Shown: positions 22,390-33,449 of the stretch, in pieces
How the letters are laid out: every line of letters begins with the position of its first letter
Position numbering within the stretch: the first letter of the stretch is position 1
Origin: Doris montereyensis
Lineage: Eukaryota > Mollusca > Gastropoda > Nudibranchia > Dorididae
Direction of reading: 5' to 3'
Assembly (NCBI GenBank): GCA_037039925.1
Contig: JAXRKP010001455.1
Span: forward strand, 23,501 to 87,500
Length of the DNA stretch: 64,000 nucleotides
Translations under genes and position numbers: made by a program
Notes under the pieces: generated by a model
What the model was told of the DNA's origin: nothing
Seen by the model: only the letters and a program-made list of their open reading frames with translations
Database searches by the model: none

Positions 22390-25300
22390 CTGAAATGAAG
22401 AAAAATAAAAACAATAAGAAGAAATGAAGGATTCCTCCATCACAAAACGGCAACATCAAAATGTTTCCAAATGAGGAAAAGTATAAAAAAAAATGTGTCA
22501 CTCAAACTCAAATTTATGATTTTTTATCTATAACTTTCTTGTGACACATACATAGAGGGTGTTTTATAGGATTTAAATCGCTCAAACTCAAAGATTTAAT
22601 TTTCTCAAAATAAAGACCATTTACACATATATGTAATTTCACCACCCCGCACAAAATGCGTCCTATCCACCATAGACGTTCTTTACAAAATGCTAAGTCT
22701 ATATCTAGAAAATGTCTCCCTCTTTCGTTGAGAAAAAGCATCTTTCAGCAATGCTGAGCTAAAGAAATACATTTTTTGAGGTATTGATTCATAACTGAGG
22801 AGATGGAGCCTAAAGAGTGGGTAAAAATCCAAGATGGCAGTCGTTTCCATGACGAACAAGGACAATACTTAAACTTTCTCAAATCTAATGAATTGTACAT
22901 GTATACATCATACTGTCTTTAAAAATCATAATATATATATAGATATCTTCTCTCATGTCCAAGATTAAAATATTCAAGTGTTCTGGAAGACCCATCCTGA
23001 TTAAGTGTAACACGGAAAGACAAAACATATTTTTTGCCAACAACCATAAAATTATCATGTGATTCTAAGCAGAATGTGCAATTATCAAGTATTATGTAAT
23101 GGGCGTTGACAGTAACACTTTTTGTCCTGCTTTTTTTACATTAGGAAGCCCCTATGCTTCGTTTAGTTAGGATTCCGTGGCACAAGAACCAAGAGAAACC
23201 CATATAATAATCATATATAAAAGCAACCAATGTTGGGTTTAGTTTTTGACAGTTGCAAACTGTGTATGTCTGTGAAAATAGATTAAACGCCGAACATAAT
23301 TTTCTTTTATTTTCTCAAAACATCCAAATTGGACTTGCACGGTTTGCGACTTTCACCGTCGACGTGTTCTTTATATTCTGTTGTTTTGTATTGCCTTTTT
23401 GTTTGTTGGCGTTTTTTCTTCTTATTTGTCACGTATTGAAATTCTACCCTAGAAAGATAAACAATGAGGCAAGGGGCATGTTGAAAGTGAAGAATAATAA
23501 CAGGAAATAATATTAATGCTGTATAGGAAAAAAGACAAGACAAGTACAAAGGAATAGACAGGAAAAAATCTTGGAGCTACCTTACGGAGTGTAGGTGAAA
23601 TATGACAATAAGTGACAACTCCACTAATAAAGACAGAACAAACACGTGACGTTTCGGGTATAACCCTTCGTCAAAGGGTTAAACCCGAAACGTCACATGT
23701 TTGTTTTGTCTTTATTAGAGTAGTTGTCACTTATTGTCATATTTTGCCTTTGACTTCACTCCACTGTGGCTCCTTCGTATTATTCTTAAGGAGTGTAGTT
23801 AGCTCGGTTGGTTAGTACGCTCTTTTCATGGCGAGGTAAATCATGGGTTCAATTTCATTGGTGCCCACAGATATTTTTTTTGTCCATTCCTCCTTTGTGT
23901 TCGTCTCATCTTTGATCCAATGGGGCTTTATTATTATGTTATGTCATTATTCTAAAAAAAAATTTTTAAAAGAGAAAAGAGTAACAAATAAACATATATA
24001 TATAATATATATATATATTGAGAGAATGCAAAATGAATATGATGCAACGCTATGGAAATGTGTAAGTAAGTTAAATAAAGTTCCTTCAAGGTCTACAGAG
24101 CAGGAGGTTATCTCGGTTTTCATAGTGTGAAGCGGAACAGGTGACAATAATCCCAAGGAACACAACATTAGACCTAGCTTTGCTAGGATTTAAACTGGGC
24201 ACCGACGCCACTCATGGAAATGGGATAAGATAAAATTTTACCTCATTTTTATCTTATCTTACCCTATCATTACTACTACATTGGAACCTCTCCAGTCAGG
24301 AAATCTTGATGGATCGTAAAATCGCCCCGATTGCCCGGGGGCCTAAGGATTGTGGTTCTCTGTCTCCCTCTCTCTGTCTGTATAAATCGATTTGTCTGTC
24401 TCTCTCTCCTTCTTTCTGACTGTCTGTCTCTCACACACACACATTCTCTCTCTCTCTACTTGTCTCAATCTGTCTCTCACACACACACATTCATATTGTA
24501 GCCACAGACTAATTGATAAAATCAAACGTGGCATGCATCGGTGGTGTCACTTACAGTCAAGCTTTATTGGATGCTAGAAAGGTAAGAAACGCAATCAAAA
24601 TTAGAATGCATGGTGGATCGTTAAACTCCTCATGGGTCCAACCTTGTGATTGACAGGTTAAGTGGGCAATGATAGTGCACATGTCTACTTTCTACACATA
24701 GCCCCACGGCAACACTGTATCATCAAGGCCCGATTTCACATCTTCGTAATGGACACCTTGTGTGTCTGGCTTATGGTCACCTGTGAACTGGCACCTGAAA
24801 AAATGGCCGGGGGCCTTTTCCCGTTTAGAGAGGTAAAATATATAGAAAAAATTCTGTTTCCTGGGATTTCTTCCCGATTGGCCGGGTTCCCTGATTTGAG
24901 AGGTTCTTCTGTACATGAATAATATTAATAATATTGATTTTTTTATTTCAAGGTCATGTGTCATTACTAGGCATACCACTGTATTATTTTAAGCACTGTT
25001 TGCTGCTCTTTGTATAGCGTTTAGGGATTGAACTAAGAAAATTTGATGAATTCCTATTGAGACTCAGTTGAAATTGTTTGCGACGCATATGTGAAACAAG
25101 TAAAGAAGTATTCTCAAATTTATGTTTCATATCTGTGATTGAGAAGGGATTGGTAGTCTATTGACTAATCAAGTGTTCGGTTTAAATATAAATAGACTTT
25201 CTATATTCTGGTACCTTGTTCCAAAATTAGGCGTTCGGGAATATCGTGTACAAATAAAGGAAAAAATCAGTCAGCTGGATTATACAAATATAATGTTCCA

Positions 25301-28300
25301 TACAACCCAAAAAATCAAATGTCATTTTCCAGCCCCCTGAAGGATTTTTTTAAATTTTGAGTTAGATTTTTGCTTTTAGTATGAAAACTGTCAAAATATA
25401 GTCATCCTATATTATTGAAAAGTCTGTAATCCTTGGTTGCCAAGAAAAACATCTTGGATTTTGACCCAATTTTCAAAATCAAGTTATGAATAAAATCACT
25501 CAAAACCTGGTCAGATCGTTTTTTCCATTCAATATCTAAAGAAAGCCTTGTTTTCTTTATAGATATTCTGGATAGTTTTTTGTATATATGAATTTTTGAA
25601 AATAACATATTGTTTATAGCAAACATGGCATTTTTATTTTTCCCCCAAAAAAAATCTTTCAAAAAGTTTAAAAGATACAAAAAAATACAGATGCTATTCC
25701 ATTAACACTGATGAGAGGAATTTTTGCTTTTAGTATGAAAACTGTCAAAATATAGTCATCCTATATTATTGAAAAGTCTGTAGCATCCTTGGTTGCCAAG
25801 AAAACAGCCGCCATCTTGGATTTTGACCCAATTTTCAAAATCTTTCTCCTCACTTAGTTATGAATAAAATCACTCAAAACCTGGTCAGATCGTTTTTTCC
25901 ATTCAATATCTAAAGAATGACGCCTTGTTTTCTTTATAGATATTCTGGATAGTTTTTTGTATATATGAATTTTTGAAAATAACATATTGTTTATATGCAA
26001 ACATGGCATTTTTATTTTATCCCCCCCAAAAATCTTCTCAAAAAGTTTAAAAGATACAAAAAAATACAGATGCTATTCCATTAACACTGATGAGAGGAAC
26101 TTGTGTGCCAAATATTATACAAATTGGTCAGTAAATGATGGAGGAGACAGAAATTTAGTGGGAAAAAACTAATTTTGAGAAATATGCGAACAAAGAAATC
26201 AAAAGAAAACTTCAGATGGGTTGCCCTTATTGTAGCAGGCCCCTTACTCTTTCGACATTCTCTGGCATTGTTACTACTAAATATAAAAAGGATTGGAAAT
26301 CTAGATTTAGATGTGAACTATTGTGAAAACAGACGTCATAATGACCAGTTTTTTGTTTTATTCCTCTATTCCTATACTTGTGCGCGTGTTTACAAACTCG
26401 TTGCCCAAACATTTGACCTTCACCTCTTACATCACTCGGTGCTAGACAAAATAGGCAAGGGGGTGTGTCGATAGACCACGTACCCAGAAGAGGCGTTATC
26501 CGGCGATAACTGGAAAGTTATACAGGTTTTCAGTGCTATCTTCTCAGTCAGTGTTAGGGTAATATACGTCAAAATGTTTACTGTCTTTCCTACACCCACT
26601 TACAAAATATTGTGTAACAAAAAAATTATATGTCATATGGACATTTTTTCTGCCATAAACTTGTAGATAAATGGTCGTTCTAGCTGAATTTATAAAGAAC
26701 AGAAAATCAACATTTTGGTCCCAAACTCACCAATCCAGGTGCCCCCCCCCCCCACATAATACAGTATGTTGTAACGACTTCAATGAAGACTATGAGTATG
26801 ACTTTCTTTCTGTCTTTGTTCCCATTCTTTCTTCCAGTGTATAGGTTTAGATGCCCAACAATATAATTATAATGCATTTTTAGAAATAAAAATTCTTAGT
26901 AATCAAAAAAACAAACAAATATTGGAGAGGCCAGGTTTGGAAGGTCACATTACAACATTTTAAATGCGAAATACAATATTTTTTACCTGAGCTGCTTTGA
27001 AAAATCATCGTCAACATTATCATCATCCCAGTTGTCCTCCCACACATTCACATCATCTGATTTTCATTCTCCCCTGTCCAGTCTGTAGAAAACAAAACAA
27101 AAATGTAACGAAAAGATAACAACCCATCTCTGCAGATAAAAACCTATGACAAGTTCTAGATGCAGAATAAATTTTTAAGATATATACAAAAGACTTGATC
27201 TCAAACATAAACATGATAAAAACTTTGGATAAAATATATAATATTATAAAAAACCATCCCCCAATCCCTTCCCAATGGAGCCACCTTGCTGCGGTAGGGA
27301 GGGTTTTGGTATTATTTTATTTAACAGCTCCACAACACCCATAGCCAGTCCCACTCACGGTTTGTTTGGTCGGGCGTGTCGGTGGGTAAAATGGGGAGGA
27401 TTCAGCTGAAACTTTCTATCCCCTGATTGCCATAGAAGGCTAGCTTGCTAGTCTGGAAGTTGAGAAAGGTGCATGCACCGGCTACTAACGACCACGTACA
27501 CCGTTTACAACCTGAATCGGTTATGGTCTCTTTACTTCAGGATATGAGTGCAGGCTGAACACACTGGTATGTAAATCCTACAAACAATTTAATAATTATG
27601 GGAAGTACATGTAATTAATTTTAATTAATAACACTCTCTACCCAAACTACAGGTGTTGAAAGGCCAAGAATTCCACATTTGTCCAAAAAGCCTTCAACGA
27701 GCAGGATGAGTCCAATAAATAAGTAAGAGGCCTGGTCTGCGCTCCTGAAGAAAATTTAAAGTAAATCAATACTTTTATTTTAATTTTAAAACTTCAGACC
27801 GAGTCGGACGGAGACGACAGGACTGGATAGGAAAAATTCGCCAAGAAGGATACTCCCTCCACCGCCATCAGGTTGCTCCTTACTTCGAAGATTCATGTGG
27901 TGTATGGCACAACACAAACCTGAATTCACAGGGGACTGTGAACCCCATATGAGGTAAGCGTAGGTCGCCGGGGAAACGCATACCAATAGCTTTGTTGCTA
28001 GGCAGTCTCGTAGAGTTGGAGCAGTGAAAAGTCCTAAATTTTATCTTGCCGACAGTGAAACAGTGAGAAAGAAAGAAGATGGCCACTGTGTTGAGGCTAG
28101 GTTCGACTCTGTATTTCTCTCTGGATAATTGTGTCTTAAAACATGATTTTTGTCCATTGAAATTGTCCTAGAATAATATGTAAAGATGGTTTGATAAGTC
28201 TCATCTTTACTTTATATTGATTTAAAGTCACCTGCGAAAAATAAATAAGAACCCAGAGTATGGAAGTCCTCTCCTTGAAATACTGTTACAACTGATACTG

Positions 28301-29245
28301 AATGATAGCAACCTGTCAAAAAGGGATTCCACCCTCTTCTTTTACCCCCACAAAAACTGAGTCCCAACTTTTTATCTCAGTTATAAAATGATGTGCCCAA
28401 CTACAGAACTCCCTCCCCTCCACTCAACCCAGAATAGATTTTTCTAGATTCTTTATCATACTCTGCTCTAGATTGGATTCTGGATACATCAAATCTAGAG
28501 TGTAGATCTAGATCCTAGATATTTCTAGATTTAGAATCTAATCTAGAAACTAGCTAGATCTAAATGTTGATCTATTGGGATTCTTAATATAAATGAATCC
28601 AGAGCTAGATCTAGCTCTACATCTCTGCAAGTGTAAGATCTAGATTAGATTCTAGCTCTAGTCTACGGCTATTACTAGATCGGAAATTTTACGGTTTACG
28701 GCGTAAAAGAAAGTGGGTCAAATTTGTACTCGTTATCGGTATCGGCTTAGATTTACATGTAGAGGTGAGGAGAAAGAAATCTATCCACAATCCCTGTCCC
28801 TGAACCCCTTTTCCCTACACCATAGTGGGGAGGGGCGTTTAGTTCAGCCTCAGGTCTCAGGGTAAGGAATTGAGGAAGATTTCTTGATTCTCATCTATGT
28901 AGATCTAAGCCGTTACAGATAACAAGTACAAATTTGATCCATTTTCTTTTACGCGCTAAACCGTAAAATTACCACTAGATCTAGAGCTAATCTAAAACTA
29001 GAAGAGCATCATAGAATTAAGAATAATCTAGATCTAGTAAGTAAAAAAATAAAATAAAAAAATAAAATAAAAGTACAATCTTCTTTTCTATCTAGATTCT
29101 AGATCTAGATCTAGAATCTAGTTATAATCTAGAGCTCCATATTATAAATATATACTTCGACTGTGTTTTAAAGCTCACCTTCTGCAGGAAATTCTTCGAA
29201 CTCATCATCTTCTTCAAGTAATCCAAGATCAGGCTTGTCACCCAT
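22332..29245 (-). CDS. SEM1: SEM1/DSS1, 26S proteasome lid subunit (3 exons, one frame break)
   Basis: SEM1/DSS1 is a tiny acidic, mostly disordered protein of the 19S proteasome lid that also binds BRCA2 and TREX-2. Exon 1 (29179-29245) encodes MGDKPDLGLLEEDDEFEEF then PAE. Exon 2 (26987-27082) encodes DWTGENEN, then after a frame break DDVNVWEDNWDDDNVDDDF and SKQLR. Exon 3 (22332-22389) encodes AELEKQGKNPDGSQPMKT and TAG. These are the two acidic ubiquitin-binding stretches and the C-terminal helix of the family, in order. Exon 2 is 96 nt but must be 1 mod 3 to join its neighbours, so one base is probably missing near the AAAA run at 27061-27064; otherwise it meets TGA. Intron 1 carries foldback and AGATCTAG-rich repeats. 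Human SEM1 is 70 residues; this would be about 74. Identity is very secure. Confidence 0.9.
23105..23360 (+). mobile_element. Sibling copy of the satellite-bearing element (single unit)
   Basis: Shares taggaagcccctatgcttcg, tagttaggattccgt, one tgggtttagtttttgacag unit, and the right end with ctcaaaacatccaaattgga then gcgactttcaccg. The left end is not clear. The central satellite is not amplified. Confidence 0.6.
23455..23965. mobile_element. Third SINE-like repeat around the inverted dimer
   Basis: 23455-23585 (aaggggcatgttgaaagtga, aagtacaaaggaatagac) and 23798-23965 (gtagttagctcggttggtta gtacgctc ... atgggttcaatttcattggt) are related to 46905-47215 and 48283-48425. The second part has a tRNA-like start. 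The 23.6-kb inverted dimer splits it. Confidence 0.45.
23599..23749. repeat. Inverted dimer of a gacgtttcgggt repeat
   Basis: Two copies of one repeat meet head to head at about 23672: tgacaataagtgacaactcc ... gacgtttcgggt, then acccgaaacgtcac ... agttgtcacttattgtcata. Single halves occur at 187-247 and 8160-8265. Confidence 0.8.
24069..24212 (-). mobile_element. SINE family A, internally deleted copy
   Basis: The plus strand reads ataaagttccttcaaggtct, tcatagtgtgaagcggaaca and ggtgacaataat, then jumps to cccaaggaacacaacattag and the tRNA-like head ending caccgacgcc. About 120 bp of the body is missing. Confidence 0.6.
24281..24916. mobile_element. Pogo-type terminal-repeat element, copy 2
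   Basis: The ends tacattggaacctctccagtc-like and (inverted) tacagaagaacctctcaaatc-like form terminal inverted repeats with flanking TA. The body matches 20699-21402, with a CT/CACA microsatellite at 24365-24492 added. Confidence 0.65.
25358..26105 (+). repeat. Tandem duplication of a ~370-bp segment
   Basis: 25358-25715 and 25724-26100 both run from ttttgcttttagtatgaaaa to attaacactgatgagaggaa. Copy 1 lacks several short blocks present in copy 2, such as agccgc before catcttgg and about 14 bases before agttatgaataaaatcactc. A related sequence with catcttggattttcatta lies at 51130-51720. Confidence 0.85.
26106..26986. other. SEM1 intron 2, no element recognised
   Basis: Within the SEM1 intron between exons 2 and 3. 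Contains a C13-type run near 26742-26754 and nothing else recognisable. Confidence 0.5.
26987..27082 (-). CDS. SEM1: SEM1 exon 2 with one-base frame break
   Basis: A ctacag acceptor and a gtaaaa donor flank the exon. DWTG opens in the exon-1 frame. The VWEDNWDDDNVDDDF block, the second acidic motif, lies one frame over. The shift falls between them, at the A-rich stretch corresponding to 27057-27066. Confidence 0.88.
27083..28439. other. SEM1 intron 1, distal part
   Basis: A GC-richer patch at 27270-27560 and another at 27790-28080. Neither has a readable conserved frame. Confidence 0.45.
28440..29130. repeat. AGATCTAG-rich stretch in SEM1 intron 1
   Basis: Dense overlapping palindromic tctagatctaga-type motifs lie at 28440-28680 and 28975-29130, flanking the foldback element. 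Similar patches occur at 8140-8430 and 47585-47680. Confidence 0.7.
28672..28988. mobile_element. Foldback element in SEM1 intron 1
   Basis: The left arm (attttacggtttacggcgta ... ggcttagatttacatgtaga) and right arm (tctatgtagatctaagccgt ... cgctaaaccgtaaaat) are inverted over about 110 bp, with ctagatc at both edges. The centre is about 80 bp (cccctacaccatagtgggg-like). Confidence 0.75.
29179..29245 (-). CDS. SEM1: SEM1 exon 1
   Basis: The ATG is at 29245-29243 on the minus strand. The exon encodes 22 codons ending in EFEEFPAE plus one base, then a gtgagc donor (29173-29178 on the plus strand). LGLLEEDDEFEEFPAE is nearly invariant in animal DSS1. Confidence 0.92.
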
Positions 29246-30249
29246 GTTCAACGTTTTGGATCAAGTTGTTTGTAGACGAACGTGAGAATGCGATTTTGGC
29301 TTTGTCGATAAAAGGAACTGCAATGTTCAAGTCCAGCGTTCTTACTTGGAGTTATCTCCCATAGTAACGGAATTAAACTATTTCATAAATTTTATAGGTG
29401 GATGTAAATCTATGCCTTGCCCTTGTTATAAATTAAATCGTGAATTGGTATTCACATGTATGTATATCTATATCCCATAAAAAGTTGTCATATTAAATAT
29501 TTTCACATGAAAAGAACGCTTTCAAACGTTCCCGGCAATGTGTTTTCTTAACTGGTGTGGGGAAATTGCGATAGTTAAAATAAACGAGTACGATTGGAAA
29601 GACAAATTAGATCCACTTTCAAGAAATATCGAGTCTGAAAAATACAAGGGCATAAATAGATAAAAAGGACAATGGAAGAGACGATAGAATTTATTCAGCC
29701 CTTGAAATCACTCGTGAAATTTCAATTATATTTGATCCATTGCTAATTATCAGAAAATACATATTTTTCTTCTAAAACTCTTATCGACAAGTTGAACGAT
29801 ACAAAAATTTGGTACGTATTCGAAATCGGTGGATTCCAAATACTTGCATTTGTGTGTCACTGACTAGATACTCTATGAGTAAAACTAAACACAGTCCTCT
29901 GAATGAGTTCACTATTGATCTAACAATGTTACTGTTTTGTTGTGCTGCAGGTCTGTGAAATTCATTCGACATGTTTACAATGCAAACAATATGCAGAGTT
30001 AATTCAGTTAAACGCATTTTAAGTTTAGAGCCTTCCTCTCACAATGGGTCAGTCAAATTAATCAATAGATAGATATCTAGGAGATCCAATCTTCTATGAG
30101 AATAAAATAATAGAGTAGAGTCGCCCCTATTAGATCTATAAAACATTTTCATTATATCCAGGTTACACATTTCACACACTTCACTAAAATCTGTATTATT
30201 ATTTGAAACACACTGCTTTAGAAGTCTGGAAGCCCCGTTTTAATTTTTG
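29246..30249. other. Upstream region of SEM1
   Basis: Should contain the SEM1 promoter and 5' UTR. No TATA-like or other motif is convincing. Confidence 0.4.
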
Positions 30250-31325
30250 TTTTGAATGCATCTCTTGTAGGCAGGGTAAAGTCAGTCCGGATCAATTTAG
30301 AAAATCTTTTAAAATCAGAGTTGAATAAATTTGCCACCAATATTGAATGTAGACCTCTGACTTTGAAGAAAAGTTTAGTCAGAAGGCAAGGAGTTTCACA
30401 TTCTCATCCACTTCTAATAGTATTGCATCACCAAAAATGTATCAATTTTTGTTATGGATGTCGGAATCTAACACAATCCCTTAATATTTCTATCCCTGCT
30501 GCACCATTTTGTTTTCCTGTCACTGTCAGATTTCTTCTTTCCTGGGGGGGGCAGGCACGCTATGAATTCCATGGAAAATTAAATGATGTGCAGGTACTGC
30601 AATTCAATCTATGTGACAGGACCATTATTATCCACTTTAAGAGCCATACATGTGGATATATAACTTTTTAATTTAAAAGTTTGTTTAGTGAATATTTGTC
30701 AATAGACTACATTATTGTAATGCCCTTTTGGCTGGTGTCCTTAAATTTATGATAGACAGATTGCAAAAGATACAAAATATTTCATAAAGCTGCTAGCTAG
30801 GTTAATCACCCTATCCAAAAAACATGATTATAAATATAACACCTATCCTTAAAAAAACTTCACTAGCTACCTGTTAAATAAAGGGTTGATTTTAAGATAC
30901 TTTGTCATGCTTATAGCTGCCATCATGGTACTTCACCCCATTATTTGCAGGAACTTGTTGCCCCATACAAACAAAGCAGAATTTTAAGATCAAATGATGC
31001 TCTTTTAATATGTATCAAAAGTAAAATCCTCTTTTTAGTGATAAAAATTTGAGTGTTGCAGCTCCAGTTTTATTGAACAATTTGTCTTCCCCATCCAACG
31101 TTTAAAGACAGAGCTGTTCAAATCTGCTCTTATTGACACTGGAGAGGGTTCACCATGAATTCAAATGTTTGTTTATTGCTGTTGCGTGTGCTTTTCATTG
31201 TGATGCTTTATGGTTTGTTTGATTAGATTGTTAATTCTTTTTGCGATTTTTTGATTGTACAGCGCCATCGAGCACCTTTTGGTGGATGTCAAGCGCTTTA
31301 TAAATGTATTATTATTATTATCATT
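30250..31325 (+). mobile_element. CR1/L2-like LINE 3' remnant
   Basis: Decayed reverse-transcriptase C-terminus. Readable pieces include a DYIIVMPFWLVS-like stretch (30705-30740; family D-Y-C-N-x-L-L), IDRLQKIQN (about 30752), ITPILK with LHWLPV decayed to a form readable near 30845-30890, YKQSRILRSNDALL (about 30966-31010) and a tail rich in att repeats. Many stops and shifts are present. The polarity and order fit CR1/L2 LINEs. The 33-bp minisatellite begins directly after its tail. Confidence 0.6.
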
Positions 31326-31329
31326 CATT

Positions 31330-31840
31330 TTGTGAGAATGATGTCATTACTCACAATTCACCTTGTGAAAATGATGTTATTACTCACCATTTATCTTGTC
31401 AGAATGATGTTATTACTCACCATTCATCTTGTCAGAATGATGTCATTACTTACTATTGATGTTGTCAGAATGATGTCATTACTCACCGTCGATTTTGTGA
31501 GAATGATGTCATTACTCACCATTCACCTTGTGAGAATGATGTCATTACTCACCATTCACTTTGTGAGAATGATGTCATTACTCACCATTCACTTTGTGAG
31601 AATGATGTCATTACTTACCATCCATCTTGTCAAAATGATGTCATTACTCACCATCCATCTTGTCAGAATGATGTCATTACTCACCATCCATCTTGTCAGA
31701 ATGATGTCATTACTCACCATCCATCTTGTGAAAATGATGTCATTAGTCACTGTCCATCTTGTCAGAATGATGTCGTCACTCACCGTTCACTTTGTGAAAA
31801 TGATGTCATTACTTGCCATTCATCTTGTCAGAATGAGGGC
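31330..31840 (+). repeat. 33-bp minisatellite (about 15 copies)
   Basis: Unit atgatgtcattactcaccat followed by tcaccttgtgaga. Because 33 is a multiple of three the array stays open (MMSLLTIHLVR repeats), which makes a misleading 197-codon frame. It directly follows a LINE tail. Confidence 0.95.
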
Positions 31841-31849
31841 CTAAGCCAA

Positions 31850-32600
31850 AGGGATCTCCTGAGTTGTGTATGTGGGTAAAATCAAAACCAAACTTGCCTA
31901 GCTCATATCAAAACTCTGCTTTGTCTAAAATAATACTCCATTTGCCTGTTTATGCTTTTGTAAGCTTTTAAAACACATCTTAAAGGGACTTACTGCCTCA
32001 TCTTTAACACTTGCTTTCTCTTTACTTCTTTTGACAGCAGCATAAAACATTGAATCATAAGAATGATTTTGATATCAAGTGTTTGTGACTGAACAGTTGT
32101 CAGGGCCCAGACTCACCACAGCAGACCAATGTCTCTCCTTGTAAGTCCTGTTACATTTGGCTGGATTTCTGACTTTGTTATTCATTTTGCATTGTATGAA
32201 AACCAATCCAAAGTTATATTTGTGTTGTTTGATTGCGGGAGTAAGGAATGTTACTACTTAATCCTAGATCTGCTCGACCACTTAATACCTCTGACGTGCC
32301 TGTGGACATTTTAGAGATTGTAGAGCCATAACATTTTCAGCTTTCTCGATTGTTTTATATTTGTACCAAAGTTTCATAAATTCTTTTTAGATTGTATGCA
32401 CTAAACTATTTATTAAATGCACTTGCCTTTATTGAGTAACTTAGTGATGTCAACCAAAATATGAGTATATAGCTTTGGTGGGCAAGGCAACCAAAATATG
32501 AGTATATAGCTTTGGTGGGCAAGGCAGATTAGGTACAACTATCTGATGTGATAATTCATCACATTTAGATTCTTTTCTTCTACAATTCTCTCTTCTGCAC
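31850..32600. other. No gene seen
   Basis: A perfect direct duplication of about 41 bp (caaccaaaatatgagtatat agctttggtgggcaaggc) lies at about 32452-32527. Confidence 0.6.
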
Positions 32601-32609
32601 TTAAGTGTG

Positions 32610-32745
32610 GACGGTTGACAGGCTCTGTTGGTGGATCCTTCTCCTTGCCTTTTACTCTTTTACATTTCTTTCATCTCAGGATTTCTTCTTAATTCACCTG
32701 AGATTACCACATGTAGTGGGCATGGTAAATTTCAATGAATAAAAA
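32610..32745 (+). repeat. Dispersed repeat (gagatcaccgcatatggt family)
   Basis: Contains ttcttcttaattcacctgag attaccacatgtagtgggca tggtaaatttcaatg. Confidence 0.65.
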
Positions 32746-33084
32746 CAACCTCATGAACGAAGACTTTTTAAAAGCAAATGACTAGGCAAAATGCTCACTG
32801 GTTTATTTTCGCTAATTAATACAGTCTACTATGTGATGAACAAGGCATCTTCTTTCTTGCTTCATCATATAAAAACACCTATTTCCCCCTGTAAAAAGTG
32901 AATGACAACTCTCTTCTGTACCAGGCCTAATGTTGCATCCTGGTAAACGGCTATTGTTCTCCTCTATCATAAACTTCAATCTACATTACTGCAGCCCTTC
33001 CATCCAATATCTAACACCTTTTCCCAGCAAGTTATCTCACCCTACCTCTTGTTTTCATGAATGTATGACCATCATTCCTTTTTT

Positions 33085-33445
33085 TATCAATATGTTATTA
33101 AATAGAAAGCTGAACGTCTCTAACTTTGACCGCATTCAACTCAGGAACCACTGCACCCACAACCTCCATATTTCACATATATATGTATATTTCAAATAGC
33201 CTGTTTTAGGTTCTTAATGAATAAACTCTTGGATCAAATCAAATTTTAGTATTGAGTACTGCATAAAAAAGCTTGCGTAATCTTCAGTATCAAGTACTAA
33301 TTTGATCCAATGATTGTACTTGATATCACCCGTAACCCATACGGTGGTTTCTGAGTTAACCACAGTCAAAGTTCAAGAGACCCAGCTTTATAGTAAAGTG
33401 AAATCATGATCTAGCATTATTTATGGGCATGCTTGTATAATATAC
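33085..33445 (+). repeat. Dispersed repeat (gctgaacgtctctaactttg family), copy 1
   Basis: Shares gctgaacgtctctaactttg, aggaaccactgcacccacaa, actcttggatcaaatcaa and gatatcacccgtaacc with 61026-61460. Confidence 0.8.
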
Positions 33446-33449
33446 ATAT

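Noticed and set aside
23253..23549. 85- and 80-codon frames on opposite strands
   Set aside because: They overlap the terminal-repeat element and SINE-like repeat; no conserved protein signal.
31251..31844. 197-codon frame with MMSLLTIHLVR repeats
   Set aside because: A 33-bp minisatellite that stays open because the unit is a multiple of three; no start context or splice structure.
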